Shown: positions 36,401 through 47,870 of the stretch, in pieces
Position numbering within the stretch: the first letter of the stretch is position 1
Layout of the letters: every line of letters begins with the position of its first letter
NCBI GenBank assembly: GCA_032358165.1
Contig: JAALGY010000052.1
Location: 1,178,001 to 1,242,000 of the forward strand
DNA: 64,000 bases
Source of the DNA: Diplosphaera chodatii
Lineage: Eukaryota > Chlorophyta > Trebouxiophyceae > Prasiolales > Stichococcaceae
Reading direction: 5' to 3'
Translations under genes and position numbers: made by a program
Notes under the pieces: model-generated
Database searches by the model: none
What the model was told of the DNA's origin: nothing
Seen by the model: only the letters and a program-made list of their open reading frames with translations

Positions 36401-39400
36401 GCAGCAAGGAGCTGTCCCTCATCGTCAACGACTTCATCCTGAGGCGCACCAACTCGCTGCTGTCCGCCCACCTGCCGCCCAAGGTGGCGGCCTTTTATTG
36501 GCAACCTAGCGACGGAGGGTCCCAAGATCAATTTTGAGGCCTCTGGCGGCAGTGATATGCACCTGGAGGACAAGATTCGCTGATGGGTCCGGTATGCGTT
36601 CCCGTGCAGGTCATCGAGGTGGTGTGCTGCCGCATGACGGACCTGCAGCGGCAGGTGTACGAGCACTTCGCCTCCTCGGAGGCTGCCCGCCGGATACTGC
36701 GCGCCGCCGAGGGCGGCAAGAGCAAGCAGGCGCCACGCGTGAGCTTTTGTGACAGATTCAGAACTGACTCCAGCCATATGCAGCGCCTGCTGTGTCACAT
36801 CAAATCGAAACATGCAGCCTCTAGCTTGTAATACCCCGTGGTCAGGTGATCTGAGCGCCAATCAGCTGTTCTCAAAACCGTGTGCGGTGCATTGCACAGG
36901 TACTGTCCGCCATCACCGCACTGAAGAAGCTGTGCAACCACCCGAAGCTCATCTACGACAGCATCCACAGCGACAGCGGCAACTCTGCCGAGGGCTTCGA
37001 GGTACCTTCGTCAAAGTCCTTTTGCTGCATATGCAGAATATTCGTGGAGACCCCCTGTACTTTCATGCACAAGCATATTTGGGATGCAGAAGTTGATCTG
37101 ACAACTGCAGGGCTGCAGCAAGCTGTTCCTGCCGGGCCTGTTTGATGGGGGCCGCCCTGGGCGCGGCGGCATGGCGCCCGGGTGGGAGATGCAGTCGGGC
37201 AAGATGGGCGTCGCCGCGCGCATGCTGGAGCAGCTGCGGGCCACCACCAACGACCGCATCGTCATCGTGTCCAACTACACGCAGGTGCAGTTGTAGCGGC
37301 TCGCCTGTAGGCTTACAAAAAACTCCTGCTGCTGCTGCTGCCGTGCGTCGCAGCCAAGGCATGTTGCCATATGCTGTAGTGTAGAAATCTGCGAGTGCAA
37401 GTCTTAACATTAGGTACACATACACATCATGCCTTCTGCAGACGCTGGACATGTTTGGGGTGCTGTGCCGGGATCGCAACTACCCGATGCTGCGGCTGGA
37501 CGGCTCCACCTCCATCACCAAGCGCCAGAAGCTGGTCAAGCAATTCTGCGACCCGGCACAGAACCAGTTCGTCTTTCTGCTGTCTAGCAAGGTGTGAGCG
37601 TCCTGCACAGACTCGGTGCCATGCGCATGCCACCACCACTGCTGGATGACAGCACGCATCATGCAGGCATGTTGGCTTGGCGTCATGTCCCAAGTGGGGG
37701 ATGAAATTGTGCTTCCTCCAGCTGGCGAAGCATTTGCAGATACGTGCCTCGACTCAAGTTGATGAAGCATCTGCAAACTGCCCAGGCGGGCGGCTGCGGG
37801 CTGAACCTCGTGGGCGGCAACCGGCTGCTGCTGTACGACCCCGACTGGAACCCAGCCACGGACAAGCAAGCGGTAGGCGCATGTGCTTACCAGCCAAGGT
37901 GTTGCAGACGACATGAGGATATACGTGTAGCGACTGCCTCAGCATTGTTACCTAGTCAACACTCAAACTCATGCTGCAGGCGGGGCGTGTGTGGCGGGAC
38001 GGGCAGAAGAAGAAGGTGTATGTGTACCGCTTCCTGACGACAGGCACCATCGAGGAGAAGGTGCTGCACCTTCAGCAACACGGTCTGTTTGCAAGCTGCT
38101 ACATACCAGTCGACTTGACACCGAGATGTGACCGCGGGGCATGCCTGTCTGATGCAGGTGTACCAGCGGCAGCTGTCGAAAGAGGGGCTGCAGAGCCTGG
38201 TAAACAACGCCAGCAGCACCGCTGGCGCATCAGGTCGGCATGAACTGCTGCACCTGCTGTCCGTTCGGCACACTTGACGCTTCTGGACCTTCATCAGGAG
38301 TGCACAAACATGCTCATGACGCTTGAACCAAGCATCGTTCCTGGGACTGCCATGTGCTGTAGGCGACCTGCAGCTCAGCAGCATGTCAGCAGAGGAGCTG
38401 CGGGACCTGTTCACGCTGCGCTCCCAGACGCGCTCCGACACCTACGACAGCATCTGCTGCGGGTGCGGGCGCCCTGCGCACCTGGCTGTCTGCATCACCT
38501 CTGGCAACCGCGCATCAGAGCCTGCCCAGCAGCTGGCTCTCCACCACACCCAGCAGCAAGTGGCCCCCTTTACCCGTGCACACAGGAACTCCGATGAGGC
38601 AGAGGAGGATGACTCGGTGCTGGACCTGCGGCGGCTGAAGAGCGGCAGTGCCAGTGGCAGCAACCCCAGCAGCCGCGAGTCCACGCCGCGGCCGTCGCCG
38701 CTGCACTCGCCGCTGCACTCGCCTCGCCGTGGCGGTGTGGGTGATGTGGACGACCTCGGCGATGCCATCCTGAAAGTGCAGGTGCAAAATGAAGCCCTGT
38801 CTGAAGATGGCCTGCATCGTCTAAATGGATGAATGACAGTTGGTCAGCTCGAGGCAAAGAATCCTGCACTGCTTGCATGCTAGGTTTCTGCAGCAAATCG
38901 TGCAAATTGTGCGAGTTACCTGTGTCGCAGGTGGGCAAGCCGGCAGAGGAGGACCTCAAGAGCTGGGGCCACCACAGCTCGCCCAGCACTGTGCCGGATG
39001 ACATCATGGCACAGGCAGACCCCGCGGTCGTCTCTTTCGTCTTCAGCTGCCAGGTGGGGAGCCTTGCGCAGTAGATGGGGTCCAGTGGCTGGCAGGTATA
39101 TACGCACTTCGCTGCTGGCAGCTGCTGGCAGCTGCTGTCATCATGCATCCGATCGTCAGCAGGCAGCAAGTATCCACGTTCACGAGCGCCCCCTGCATCG
39201 CGTCGCTTGCTCATTGCCATGCAGGTGGCCGGCAAGGCCGTGGAACCAGAGCCAGCCACGCCTGTGACACAGCGGCAGTCGGCGCCCGTCGCAAGCCCGG
39301 CCCGCACCTGCCCGGGGTCGGGCACGCCGCGCATGTCGGCCCCAGCCACAGCCAGCAAGGTCCATGCAGATCTGCTGCTCGATATACGCCAAAAGTATGT

Positions 39401-39965
39401 CAGTGCTCGGGCATAGGCAAAGGGCTTGATGTCTTGCGTGTGGTTGAGAACGTTCAACACTGCCATGCAGGGCCCTCTGCGAGGTCTGCAAACCCCAGCG
39501 GCAGCGGTGCCCGGCCAGCGGCAGTCGGCGCCCGGCACGGGGCTCAGGCGCAGCTGTCTGGGCCCAGGCACGACTCCAGGCAGTGCGGCAGCGCCTCGCA
39601 TGTCAGCGCCGGCTTCAGCGCTCAAGGTGCGCAGCACCCGCAGTTCACAGTTGATGTTGGATCTGACCCACACCGCCTGTCACACCTTGCACACCGTCTT
39701 ACCTGGTAGTGGCTTCATGCTGCAGGGAGCTGGAGGTGGACACAGGGCAGCGCCCTGGGGTTCTGGCGGGACGCGCAGGTGATCAACCGTCTGGAATTGT
39801 GGCAGTGGCATTTGAACTGGTAAAAGCGATGTCATGCATATGCTGATGGAAGTGTCCGGGCCCTGCAGGCCACTGTCGCCAATCGGGAATGTGCGCCTGG
39901 GGTCGTTCAAGCAGCCGAAGACGAGCGCAACAGGCAGCCCTGCAGTTCGAGATGGAGCGGATTGA
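33463..39965 (+). CDS. RAD54: RAD54 homologous-recombination translocase (SNF2 family)
   Basis: Swi2/Snf2 dsDNA translocase that stimulates Rad51 strand exchange. N-terminal basic and acidic tracts (33740-34220) precede [20 protein letters not shown]. The ATPase core follows: [13 protein letters not shown], Walker [14 protein letters not shown] (35170), [23 protein letters not shown], the Walker B box [86 protein letters not shown] and [16 protein letters not shown]. The zinc-finger-like C-terminal part has CCGCGRPAH and [11 protein letters not shown], matching RAD54 rather than other Snf2 groups. Two similar tail exons (39225-39359, 39471-39626) and a last exon give stop at 39963. Start is uncertain: [10 protein letters not shown] at 33463 would need an implausible 19-base intron or a weak donor to reach [11 protein letters not shown]. 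One intron (35554-35656) has a GC donor. Confidence 0.92.
35554..35656 (+). other. GC-AG intron in RAD54
   Basis: The exon ends CCAG, the intron starts GCAGGG and ends TTGCAG. It joins RNYYQ to VLILSYETF in phase, as expected for RAD54. The nearest GT donor (CGTCTT) is out of phase. Confidence 0.85.
39225..39626 (+). repeat. Tandemly duplicated exon pair in the RAD54 tail
   Basis: Exons 39225-39359 (45 codons) and 39471-39626 (52 codons) are both phase 0. Both follow a TGCCATGCAG acceptor and encode the shared elements QRQSAP, then PG-G-T, then RMSAPA-A-K before the donor. Confidence 0.75.
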
Positions 39966-40402
39966 CGGTAGTCACGGTGGCGGTGGTGGATATCATTGCT
40001 GTTGTCATGAAAGACGTGGCTCCGCAGAGCACATCCATCCGTGCCGAGTGTACGGTATTAATGTCAGCTGATCTTCCTTGCTGCACGTGGTGTTGACGTT
40101 GCAGACTAGTGGCAGGTGCCTTTGCGAGCTCATCATCAAGCATAGGTCACAGAAGCAGAACAGCCATGCTGACAGTAGTTTCTGGGTGGGTGAGGTCCCA
40201 CAGCACGACAAAAAATACCTAACGAGCTCCTTCTGTTGCCTGCTGAATGGGGTGTGGCAGACATTAGCAATCCACAAGCCGCAGTGCCGCACACTTAACT
40301 AACTGTGGCCGACAAGCCTTGTACACTTCCCGAAGCACACTGCAGGTATTACTTCTTGTGGTGCCTCCACCCCAAGAGGCAGGCTGCGGAGGTGTGCTCC
40401 GC
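39966..40402. other. Intergenic between convergent RAD54 and ADP/ATP carrier
   Basis: About 440 bases with no supported exon; presumably two 3' UTRs. Confidence 0.6.
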
Positions 40403-42669
40403 TCACAGGTTGGCGTCGATGATGGTCTGCAAATGGGCAAAGACACTCGATGTCAGTGAGGTCTGGTACGCTGGGAGTGGCTGGAAACCCACACGACCCT
40501 ATGGATCGACTTCATTTTCGGTCGTGTGCAGGATCAGCGCCACTGACCTTCAGCTCATCGTACATGACCAGCACCAGGGCACCGCCGGCGCCACGCAGCA
40601 CATTGGACAGAGCACCCTGCACAACACGACAGCCCCATGTTCAGGCAGCGATCATTAACTTGCAGCCGCAACAATGAGGGACACGCCGCAGCGCAGACCA
40701 GTGACGACACACATCACGGCAGCGCTGGCAGGTGGAGGTGTGGCACCTTGAAGAAGGCCTTGCTGCCCTCGTTGGCGGCAATCTTCCGCCACGCGTCGAT
40801 CGTGCCGTTGTACTGCTTGGGGCCCTTGCCACCCGCCTGCAGCGCCAGAGGACCCACCGGGTGAGGCAGCGGCAACGGCACAGCGTCCAGCATATCATGC
40901 AGGCTGCGGTGGTCTGGGATGCGCGGCGCGTCAGGGGCCGCAGGGGCGCGCCTGCATCATGAGCCGCCTCCGCACGGTGTCGAAGGGGTATGAGCAGATG
41001 CCGGCGGCGGCGGTCACGGTCTGTGCGACGGCCCACTTGGCGAAGATGTTGGCCGTCTTCTCGTCCTCGAACAGCACGCCCTTGGCCGTGTCGTAGAAGC
41101 CGAAGTACGCACCACGGTACACGATGATACCCTGTGGCCAAAACAACCATTTGGCACCATTTCGCCATGCAGCATGCTGCACAGTCCAGCACTGGACGGT
41201 ACATCAGGTGGTGGTGTCATGGTGATCAAGCTGACATGCATGCAGCCTCCTGCCCCAGCCGACCGCACGCACCTGCACAGACACGCCGAAGCCCTGGTAC
41301 AGCGCCATGGGGCCGCCGCGGGCCACCGTCTTCTTCAGGCAGTCCAGCAGACCTGCGGGTGTGAAACAAGGCGTTTTCTGATCACCTCTGCAGACGCTCA
41401 CCTCACACACATGCGCCTGCCAGTCAGCAACCAACCGGGCAATTTTGCACCGGACTTTTGAGGCCTAGACACGTCGAGTTCCACATGTGAGGTATCGCTG
41501 TTCCTTGCAAGCATCTGCATGACCAGCTGAGCGGCCGTGTGCTCACCGGTGAACTCGCGGTCGGCGCCGCCCTTGCCCAGGTCGGCGGCCAGGCGGGTAC
41601 GCGCAAAGTCCAGCGGGTACACGATGAGGAGGGAGCCGGCACCAGCCAGGCCACCCGATGCCATGTTCGTGGCGAAGAACCTCCAGAAGTCCGTCTGCAT
41701 CACCACGTCACCAGCATATGAGTATCTGTGCCAACACTCCTGGCTCCGTGCGATGCAGAGGCCTCCACTCGAGATGAGCCTTCGTAATGATCCATCTCGT
41801 GCAGAGGCTTTGCTGCATTCATATGACAAGCACAGCAGGGCCACGTGCTGCTCACCGATGAGTTGTAGCGCGGGAACATGTTCTTGATGGTGTCCTTGAA
41901 CGCAAAGTTGAACGCCTGGGTGGGGAAGTACCGGATGACGTTGGCCAGGTTGCCACGCCAGAAGGAGGCGAAACCTGCGGGAGCAGCAAAACGCGCGAAT
42001 TGGAAACCACACAGTGTTTGCGGGGGTGCGGCGCTGAGCCGGCACGCGCGTCGCCAAGCATGCGCTGCAAGCTTGCGGGGGGCCCGTGTTGCGCACCCTG
42101 CTCAGCGCTGACGCGCGTGAAGCAGTTGCCGATGCCGGTGTAGCGCGGGATCTCGCCGCTCTTGATGCGCGGGTTGGAGTCCTGCGTCTGCAGCAGCAGC
42201 TTGACGCGCTCGATAGGCGCGACCGCCGTCTTTGAGATGGCGCCGGCCACGCCGCCCGCCATCAGATCCGCGGCGAACTTGACCGCCGGCGAGGACTTGG
42301 GCTTGGGCTTGTCGCCCTCCACGGGCGCAGGCACCATCCAGCTGCTGCCCATGCTGTGCAGATCAAGCTTCACGATGAGCGCATGCACGGCCTGCTGGTA
42401 ACTATGAGGTGCCAATAAAGTTGCACGAAATGGGAACACCCTGGGACTTGCAGGCGCTCAACGCAGCAAACTGCCGCAAGTGTACAGGTACCCGGCTAGC
42501 CTGAGACGCTGCGACGAGAAAATATGTCAGCTCACGTTGTTGTCATCGGCTGGGGTGCTGGGGCCGTCAGGCTGCTGCGCAGCAGCGCAGACAGGCCGGC
42601 CTCACGGTAGAGCTGCGACGCAAGCATCTTGCCCTGCACGACATGAAAAGCGTGGATGTCAGGACGCAT
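40403..42669 (-). CDS. Mitochondrial ADP/ATP carrier
   Basis: Inner-membrane carrier exchanging matrix ATP for cytosolic ADP. ATG 42669 gives [19 protein letters not shown], a plausible N-terminal extension, spliced to [20 protein letters not shown] and the first mitochondrial-carrier motif [13 protein letters not shown]. Then [36 protein letters not shown] with the second motif [39 protein letters not shown], and the third motif [13 protein letters not shown], joined across a GC-donor intron to [19 protein letters not shown]. The end is [23 protein letters not shown] and most likely ELK|TIIDANL with TGA at 40403; read-through to TGA 40512 is the alternative. All three PX(D/E)XX(K/R) repeats are present. 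The ADP/ATP-carrier signature RRRMMM reads RRRLMM here. Confidence 0.93.
40837..40951 (-). other. GC-AG intron in ADP/ATP carrier
   Basis: On the minus strand the exon ends ATGCAG, the intron starts GCGCGC and ends CTGCAG. It joins RRRLMMQ to [11 protein letters not shown] in phase. There is no GT between the signature motif and the in-frame TGA that follows. Confidence 0.85.
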
Positions 42670-42859
42670 CGTGAAGTGGCGGCTTTTCCTGATCAGCAAT
42701 CTGAGAGGTGCTCCAACTGTTCGCAATCGTCGAAGTGCCGTGGAGCACGGCTGCTACAAGTGGCTGCATGCTTCCGAGAATACATGTGAAGCCCGACGAC
42801 CGCCAGAGGCTTGGTGCACGATGCTTGAAGCATAAGCGACGGCAGCCATACAGTACGCC

Positions 42860-43340
42860 CTAACCCGACCGCAAAAGCGGCACGTATTCATTCATGTCAA
42901 GCAGCGACGCGTCTGTGCATCCAGTCGAGGATGTCCTGTGCTGGCTGTCCTCTGACGCCCCAAAGCCAAGGCAGCCCTTGCTGATGGGTGAGGTAACCAG
43001 GCACTTGAGCCGACCAATCACAATGGCTTCTAAGCCCCTGAAGGCCGCCACCGACCTGCCCAGCTTGGACGCTTTGGAAATTCAACGGTGACTGTCACCC
43101 CCTCTCGTCAAGCATCAGCCAAGCCGCCGTCTGAAGACCGTCAACGAGTTGGGTTGCACTCACCCGCTCTGCCTCTGTATCGGAATACGCCGCGTGTTCG
43201 CCGCAGATCGGCACTGGCGGCTGGCCGGTGGTGTACAGCCAGCTGCAGTCGTGGTCGGCCGCGCCGTAGGGAGAGAGAGCCTGGCGATCGGCCGCAGCGC
43301 GGTCTCTGGCCTGCCCTCTATTGATACGTGATGTTTCGGC
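42860..43340 (-). CDS. Small unidentified gene, two supported exons
   Basis: I do not recognise the product. The upstream exon (about 43190-43340) reads ALSPYGAADHDCSWLYTTG, with GC-rich third positions, and ends in GAGCG before a GTGAGTGC donor. It joins in phase to an exon starting GLEAIVIGRLKCLVTS and ending NEYVPLLRSG with TAG at 42860. The visible part is about 110 residues with no transmembrane segment. The start is not found: the frame meets a stop just upstream of a possible CTGTAG acceptor, so more exons may lie toward 43500. A 64-residue plus-strand frame (42894-43091) overlaps it and is considered a shadow. Confidence 0.45.
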
Positions 43341-43701
43341 GAAGCCCTACAGCAGTACTTTAGCCACAGTGGCCTGGCTCTAGCACGAATCTGTGCTCGA
43401 GTGCGTCCGCGCTCACACGATCCTTGCACAACATGAAAGGAATGGCATTACTGAAAGCATGTTAGCAACCCTCGACCGACGTGCGAGGTTAATCTGCATA
43501 GACGGCACTTGCAACACATGGACAATACATGGACCTGCCATCCGCTCCTGGCGCAACATGGCAACCACACGACAATAAAGCTGCTGGCACCAAACGACAA
43601 CAACTGCTCGACTCAGTTCATCGTAGCTATCTGCCCCGAGGACCTATGCATGTGCAAGCGAGCACCGCCCGTGTTACAGCCTTGCTGACTGCGCCCTGCC
43701 A
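43341..43701. other. Region between small unidentified gene and ABC1K 3' end
   Basis: A minus-strand open frame (about 43440-43570, starting MLRQERMAGPC) is present but has no supporting splice context. It may be a first exon of the small gene or non-coding. Confidence 0.35.
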
Positions 43702-46700
43702 TCAGGTGGACGCCACCTTCACGTGCAGCGGGGTCGAGCCGGCTACCATTGCGCGCAGAATGGAGCGCGCACGCTCCATCGGTGTGCGCTTTGCAGCCTC
43801 TTCAGCTGCGACCAACCGCTCCACCTACGTCCAGCATTCAGTCAACACATCAGACGCCTGTGCAGCTGGCTGGCAGGCACAGGTTGCTGAGGCGTGCCCA
43901 GCTCTCAAAGCGGCAAGGCGGCGTGACGGAGACATCTCGCAGCACCTGGCCGAGCACGCTGTGGTCCGGCGCCAGGCGGTTGCTCCAGCCCTCCAGCACC
44001 AGCGTCGTCACCAGCACGGCGCAGATCTGGCCCGGCAGCGACACCTGCGCGCAGGCGCAGCAGCTGGCGTGCACAGCCTGGTGTGTTTCGATAGCGCCGA
44101 CACAGTGCTCAGGCCAGTCCTTGCATCTGCTGGATCAGCGTACGGCGGTCCTGCTCGTGCATTCGTCCCTGTTGTACCTCGTTCTTGCGGATGATTTCCA
44201 GCGTCTCAGCCATGGCCTCGGCGCCGTTGTCATAGGCGCTGCCCTCCGTCTCATGCGCCTCCCGGATGCGGTCGAACATCTCCCGGCAGTCCTCCACAAA
44301 CGCCTGCGACCAGCAGAGCTATGTAACACGGCAGCTGGCCACATGCCTGGTAGGTCATGGGCCGCAGCATCACAGCAGGGACTGCAAGACTACTCTTGCC
44401 GCCATTTGCCTGTTGTCGAGTCACCTCGGGGTCCGGACAGCCCTGCTCGTCGCCTGAGAAGGACAGCGCCGTCCGCGCCATGGCGCCGCCGTCCAGCTTG
44501 CAGAACGACCTGAACAGCTCCACCATCTGCGCGCGCTCGGTGTCTGTCAGGTGCGTCGCCATGCCCACGTCCAGCAGCACGATGGCCGGCCGGTTCCACT
44601 TCTCCGGCATCTGCAGACGCACGCGCAGGCTGACACTCTCCGCACGCATCCTAAATCAATCTGCAGCTAGGTTTCCTAGCAAGCGAGGGGAGTGTGTGTT
44701 CTGCCGTGAAAGATCTGCCACACGCTACCCAGCAGTGACACCTTCAAGCCGATGAAGTCGGCAAAGCGCTCGTACAGGGCCCGCGTGCCACGCGGCGGGT
44801 CCAGGTGGACCATGATGTTGCCTGCAGCATGTCCACCAGCTACACTGAGTGGACAGTATCGCCAACTGAGCCCATCGCGTGAAGGCGCTGCGTCACTTGC
44901 CACGCAGCACAACCCAGTGCCAGGGTTGCACGTTCCCATACCAGGGTGCAGGTCGCTGTGGATGAGGTTGTCGACCAGCATCATCTGCAGCATGGCGCCG
45001 CTGCCCAGCTCTGCCAGATCCGCATTGTGTGGCGCCCCAGGGCCCATCTCCACGTACTTTGTGATGTGCTCGCCCGTCTCAAAAGTCTCCACGAGGACCT
45101 GTCAGCAGCAAACACACGGTCAGTCCAACTCACTTCAGTTTTCATCGACACTCCTGGCTGCTCGACCGCTGCGCTCCGAGACCAGCTCTCGTACCTCGGG
45201 GGAGACCAGGGGGTAGATGGGGTACGGGAAGCGGACGTGCGGCTGCTTGCGGAAGTTGTAGTTGAACTGCCACAGGTGGCGGCCCTCTTGCGCCAGATCA
45301 ACCTTCAGAACAGGCATGCCTATGTCAAACGTTCAAGAGGAACAGAAAATATATTCCTGCTCAGTGGCTTGCAAGCATCAGTTGCCCTGCAGGCAGATGT
45401 ACCTGCTCCTGCAGCGGGGCTGCAAACTGCTTCAAGCTGTCTCTGAGCCTCAGCCGCTTCATGCTGGGGAGGAGCTCTGCGACAGATGCTGTGGCCATCA
45501 TCAGCTCGAAGTCCCGCGAGATGGCCTTGCCGACGCCTGGGTGGCGCACCTATAGGGAGCCAGAAGTGCCGTGATTTGCTCCATCCTGCTGGATCAATGC
45601 GTGATCGTCCACAGCACTGCCCCTGCTGCCTACCTTGACTGCGACCTCTGTGCCGGCGGGGACGCCCGTGTGCAGCGCGCCCCGCTCGCTCAGCCGCGCA
45701 CGGTGGATCTGGCCGATGCTGCCACTGGCGACTGGCTCCATGCTGAAGCTGCATGAACCAACACCACACCCTATGCAGGTTATTATTAGGTGACACCAGG
45801 CACTGGTGCAAGGTGACAGACGGTCCATGTCAGACCGTCGTACCACATCGACATCAACAGCTAGACCCAAGCTGGAGAGGCATGTGACATACCTATCGAA
45901 CAGAAGACTGATGGGCTGTCCCAGCGCAGCCTCCACGATGGTTGCAGTGCGGCGGTAGGAGTGCGCAGGCGCGCTGCTCTGCAGCTTTGCCAGCTCGGTG
46001 CACATGTCGGGCGGGAAGATGTCGGCACGCGTCGATGCCCATTGACCCCACTTCATGAATGCTGGGCCTGCCAACTCCAGCGTCCTCCTGCACTCGATGT
46101 ACTTCAGTTTAGCATGTGCACGACAGGAATTACACCCGTACATGCAGTTTTGGCGGCAACCAGCCGCGGACATCACCAGGTACAGAATGCAGAAAGTCGT
46201 GCACTCCACACCTGAGCAGCTGTAGCCACAGGCCGCGGCCGATGTCGAATTGCAGGGTCAGGTGCGCTGTCAGCAGCAGCGGCGCGAATAGCACTGCCAG
46301 CACTGTCAGCCGGACCAGGCTGCCCAGCGCATGCGCAGCTGTCAGCACAGCTTGCACCACCGTGCCGTGGTGTGCCTTGGGCTCTGACAGCCTGCAAATG
46401 AGGTACTCCTTGATCGTAACGGTGCTGCAGTGCACTCAGTACACTGTAGAGTGTAGTGTACGGTGTCAAAACCCTGAAATGCCCACCTGTGGTCGTAGAT
46501 GCTGGGGCCAGCAAGGCAGGCGGCAAACTTGTCACGGCACGCCAGCTCGGCAACAAACAGCGGCAGCAGACGCTGCACGTGGTTGCCCCTGGAGTACACC
46601 GCGTTGACGATGGGCCGCACCATGCGGTCCACAAACATGGTCCGCGGCCGCAGTGCCTGTATCTCCTGCGGAGCCACACGATGATGCATGTGGTTGACCA

Positions 46701-46890
46701 CCACAAGATGTGCGCCAAGATCCCAGGTGCAGAGGATGCTGAAAATATGTTTACCCCTGTGTAATGCACCTGCAGCAGCTTGCACGTTCACCTGCAGCCG
46801 CTTGAAGGCGACGCGTCTGGCGGCCAACTGCCACGACTTTGCACTGGTGGCCAGCTGCGCCGTCGTGGAGTACTGCCGCTGCCGTGGCAT
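43702..46890 (-). CDS. ABC1/UbiB atypical kinase, ADCK2-like
   Basis: Mitochondrial or plastid ABC1 kinase-like ATPase; relatives support ubiquinone or plastoquinone metabolism. ATG 46890 gives MPRQRQYSTTAQLATSAKSW, a good mitochondrial-type presequence. Exons then carry LPLFVAELACRDKFAACLAG, a hydrophobic stretch VRLTVLAVLFAPLLLTAHL, the KxGQ motif FMKWGQWASTRAD (about 46050), the Ala-rich loop EPVASGSIGQIHRA, VAVK|VRHPGVG, NFRKQPHVRFPYP, E|VLVETFETGEH, the catalytic NLIHSDLHPG|NIMV, LLDVGMATHL (metal-binding D with V in place of F), E|AFVEDCREMFD, VSLPGQICAVLVTTLVLEGW and a last exon VERLVAAEEAAKRTP to TGA at 43702. Spacing and the GQWASTR wording resemble ADCK2. Upstream bases to 47220 are open in frame without ATG, so the 5' end may extend. 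Confidence 0.88.
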
Positions 46891-47870
46891 CAGAAATGGT
46901 CTGATGACAGCTGCCGCTCTGAGCTGCCGCCCAGCAATGCCCCTGCTGACCGCCAGTGCCTGGCGCGCCTGGCCGCCCAAGCCGGAGCCGGAGGCAAGGC
47001 TACCAGCATTACGCACAGGCTGAAGTGCTGTGGGCAACCAGAACGGAAAGCAGGCTCCGCTGGCGTTGCCACGCGTCGACGCTGTGGCTGTCTGGGTGCC
47101 ACCATGCACGCTGTGCAATGCTGGCGGGTGTGCTGCAGTCGAGCAATGCTGTCGCACAACCTTGCTGCATATGTAGGCACCGTCGACAGGTGCTGTTGCT
47201 TGTTTCGAGTCCGATGTTAACAGTCTGCGGGTCAAGACTAGAGCTTGGACTCGTTGGCTTTTGGTCGATCAGTGCAGTTCTGCGCCACTGGCAAGTAGCG
47301 CAAGCCTGCACCTGAGGATGCTTCGCAGCGAAACTGCTGCTTGCCGAGATCCGGACGCCATCCCGAGACGTCATCTCCTAGCTGACAGTCTCGCCCGCGG
47401 CATGGCGTTCTCGCAAATCTTCAGTGGTTGTTGTTGGCAGGTGATGGGAGTGCAAAGCCTGTTGAACTGAGGTAATTGAGCTGCGACCGATGCGCGAACA
47501 GATTTGTATGTAGCGCCATCTATGTGTACGTCTGCGTGAAGATAATTTCAGCAATGTGACAATGTGCGTGACCAGAGGGATAGAAAACTACCCCAAATAA
47601 TCCGAGCGAGTGAGCATCTCTGGCTGCCCAGTAGATGCCAATGATGAACATGCCAGATGCTCCCTCTCTTTGCCCTCATGTTCCAAAGCATCCGCCACAA
47701 ACTGCGCATTCACTCCGCTCCTCTTTATGCACCGGCAAGGTACGACAATCGCATTCCACTAGACAGCATTCATGTATTGCCGCCAAGCAGCCAGTCTATA
47801 CGGGGCGTTCCCACTAGCAGGTGAAGCGGCAGGAATGAGCCAAAATTCGTTACCAAAACAGCTGACAGGT
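46891..47870. other. Region upstream of the ABC1K gene
   Basis: The first 330 bases stay open in the ABC1K frame, so part may be 5' coding or UTR. The rest (47236-47870) shows no supported exon and should include the ABC1K promoter and the 3' UTR of the next gene. Confidence 0.45.

Noticed and set aside
42894..43091. Plus-strand 64-codon frame starting MSSSDASVHP
   Set aside because: The minus strand at the same place shows a two-exon gene with a clean donor/acceptor and better codon use.
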